DNA of 64,000 nt, taken from contig NZ_CP020738.1 in NCBI RefSeq assembly GCF_002097715.1, forward strand, positions 1,178,001 through 1,242,000. The letters are read 5' to 3'. Origin of the DNA: Burkholderia ubonensis subsp. mesacidophila (GTDB lineage: Bacteria > Pseudomonadota > Gammaproteobacteria > Burkholderiales > Burkholderiaceae). A program made the translations under genes and the position numbers. This document shows positions 63,355 to 64,000 of the stretch, piece by piece. Position 1 is the first letter of the stretch; each line of letters begins with the position of its first letter. Under the pieces are notes generated by a model. It did not search any database, had not been told where the DNA came from, and saw nothing but the letters and a program-made list of their open reading frames with translations.

Positions 63355-64000
63355 GTGATTATTGATCTTTCCGGCAAGACCGCCGTCGTCAGCGCATCGA
63401 CTGGCGGTATCGGCCTGGCAATTGCGGCCGGCCTGGCAGCGGCCGGTGCGGATACTGTCCTCAACGGACGCTCCCAGGACGCCATCGACAGCGCGATCGC
63501 GAAAATTCGCGAGACGGTTCCCAACGCGAAGCTGCGCGGCGTTGCGGCCGATCTCGGCTCGAGCGCGGGCGTCGACGCATTCGTCAAGGCGGTGCCGAGC
63601 ACGGATATTCTCGTGAACAACCTCGGCTTCTTCGGCCCGGGCGATCTGTTCAGCACGGAAGACGAGGAATGGGAGCGTTACTTCCAGACCAACGTCATGT
63701 CGGGCGTGCGGCTGACCCGTGCGTACCTGAAGGACATGATGGATCGCAAGTGGGGCCGTGTCGTCTTCCTGTCGTCCGAAGCGGGCCTGAACATTGCGCC
63801 CGACATGCTCGCATACAGTTTCTCGAAGACGGCGCAACTGGGCATCGCGCGCGGCATTGCAAAATTCGCGGCCGGCAGCGGCGTGACGGTCAATTCGGTG
63901 CTGCCGGGACCGACGCTGTCCGACGGCGTGCGCGCCATGCTCGCCGAAACCGCGAAGAACGAAGGCAAGACGATCGAACAGGCGGCGCACGACTTCGTCA
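63355..64000 (+). CDS. Short-chain dehydrogenase/reductase (3' end beyond window)
   Basis: At least 215 residues of a classical SDR. The cofactor loop is SASTGGIG, the NNxG motif is VNNLG, and the catalytic YxxxK is in AYSFSKTA with Ser in FLSSEAG. The GTG at 63355 has AGGAG eight bases upstream and is preferred. The gene is cut by the window edge. Whether it belongs to the cluster or to the flanking chromosome is unknown. Confidence 0.88.
   Translation, partial: MIIDLSGKTAVVSASTGGIGLAIAAGLAAAGADTVLNGRSQDAIDSAIAKIRETVPNAKLRGVAADLGSSAGVDAFVKAVPSTDILVNNLGFFGPGDLFSTEDEEWERYFQTNVMSGVRLTRAYLKDMMDRKWGRVVFLSSEAGLNIAPDMLAYSFSKTAQLGIARGIAKFAAGSGVTVNSVLPGPTLSDGVRAMLAETAKNEGKTIEQAAHDFV

Noticed and set aside
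1..64000. CRISPR arrays, insertion sequences or integrase/att sites
   Set aside because: No regularly spaced repeats, transposase motifs or terminal inverted repeats were seen; tRNA-Sec carries no visible att-like duplication nearby.

Overview
The window is high-GC DNA with the codon use and gene order of a Burkholderia-type betaproteobacterium. The left end carries the chromosomal formate dehydrogenase and selenocysteine block (end of the alpha subunit, fdxH, cytochrome b556 subunit, fdhE, selA, selB, tRNA-Sec). The rest is dominated by accessory biosynthesis genes.

Layout: (1) 1-6.1 kb, formate dehydrogenase and selenocysteine insertion. (2) 6.4-11.8 kb, a DHH protein, a GDSL-esterase autotransporter, an MFS carrier and a PBP7-type endopeptidase. 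(3) 12.1-25.7 kb, biosynthetic cluster 1, which I do not recognise as a known pathway: methyltransferase, Bcr/CflA-type exporter, discrete ACP, two AMP-forming ligases (one with a degraded P-loop), an ectoine synthase without ectA or ectB, aldo/keto reductase, type II thioesterase with a Cys nucleophile, ketosynthase, half-length ketosynthase-like protein, AfsA-like hot-dog protein and a P450. (4) 25.7-31.3 kb, a class A beta-lactamase and an RND pump with its periplasmic adaptor. (5) 31.4-52.7 kb, a monobactam cluster closely matching what I recall of sulfazecin: diaminopropionate synthesis (SbnI/SbnA/SbnB-like), APS kinase, a loading NRPS (A-T), a two-extension-module NRPS ending in a Cys thioesterase, sulfotransferase, Fe/2-oxoglutarate dioxygenase and O-methyltransferase, with an MFS exporter and an outer-membrane channel. 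(6) 52.8-60.7 kb, a second set (ATP-grasp ligase, sulfotransferase, split transketolase, NAD(P) oxidoreductase, acyltransferase, SerC paralogue, glycosyltransferase) that fits bulgecin, the sulfated glycopeptide co-produced with monobactams. (7) 60.8-63.1 kb, cysD and cysN for sulfate activation, then the start of an SDR.

How the parts fit: CysD/CysN and the CysC domain would supply PAPS to both sulfotransferases. SerC and the SbnI-like protein would supply O-phosphoserine, and SbnA/SbnB would turn it into 2,3-diaminopropionate, the beta-lactam ring precursor. The large NRPS has no epimerase domain, which predicts an L-alanine (isosulfazecin-type) product. The split transketolase plus the oxidoreductase suggest a route to bulgecinine from aspartate semialdehyde; this is my inference. 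The beta-lactamase and RND pump beside the cluster look like self-protection.

A 50-60 bp element with identical box spacing lies upstream of both cluster 1 and the monobactam/PAPS operon, hinting at common control. Burkholderia ubonensis strains reported to make isosulfazecin and bulgecin are the obvious candidates for the source, but the assignment rests on gene content only.
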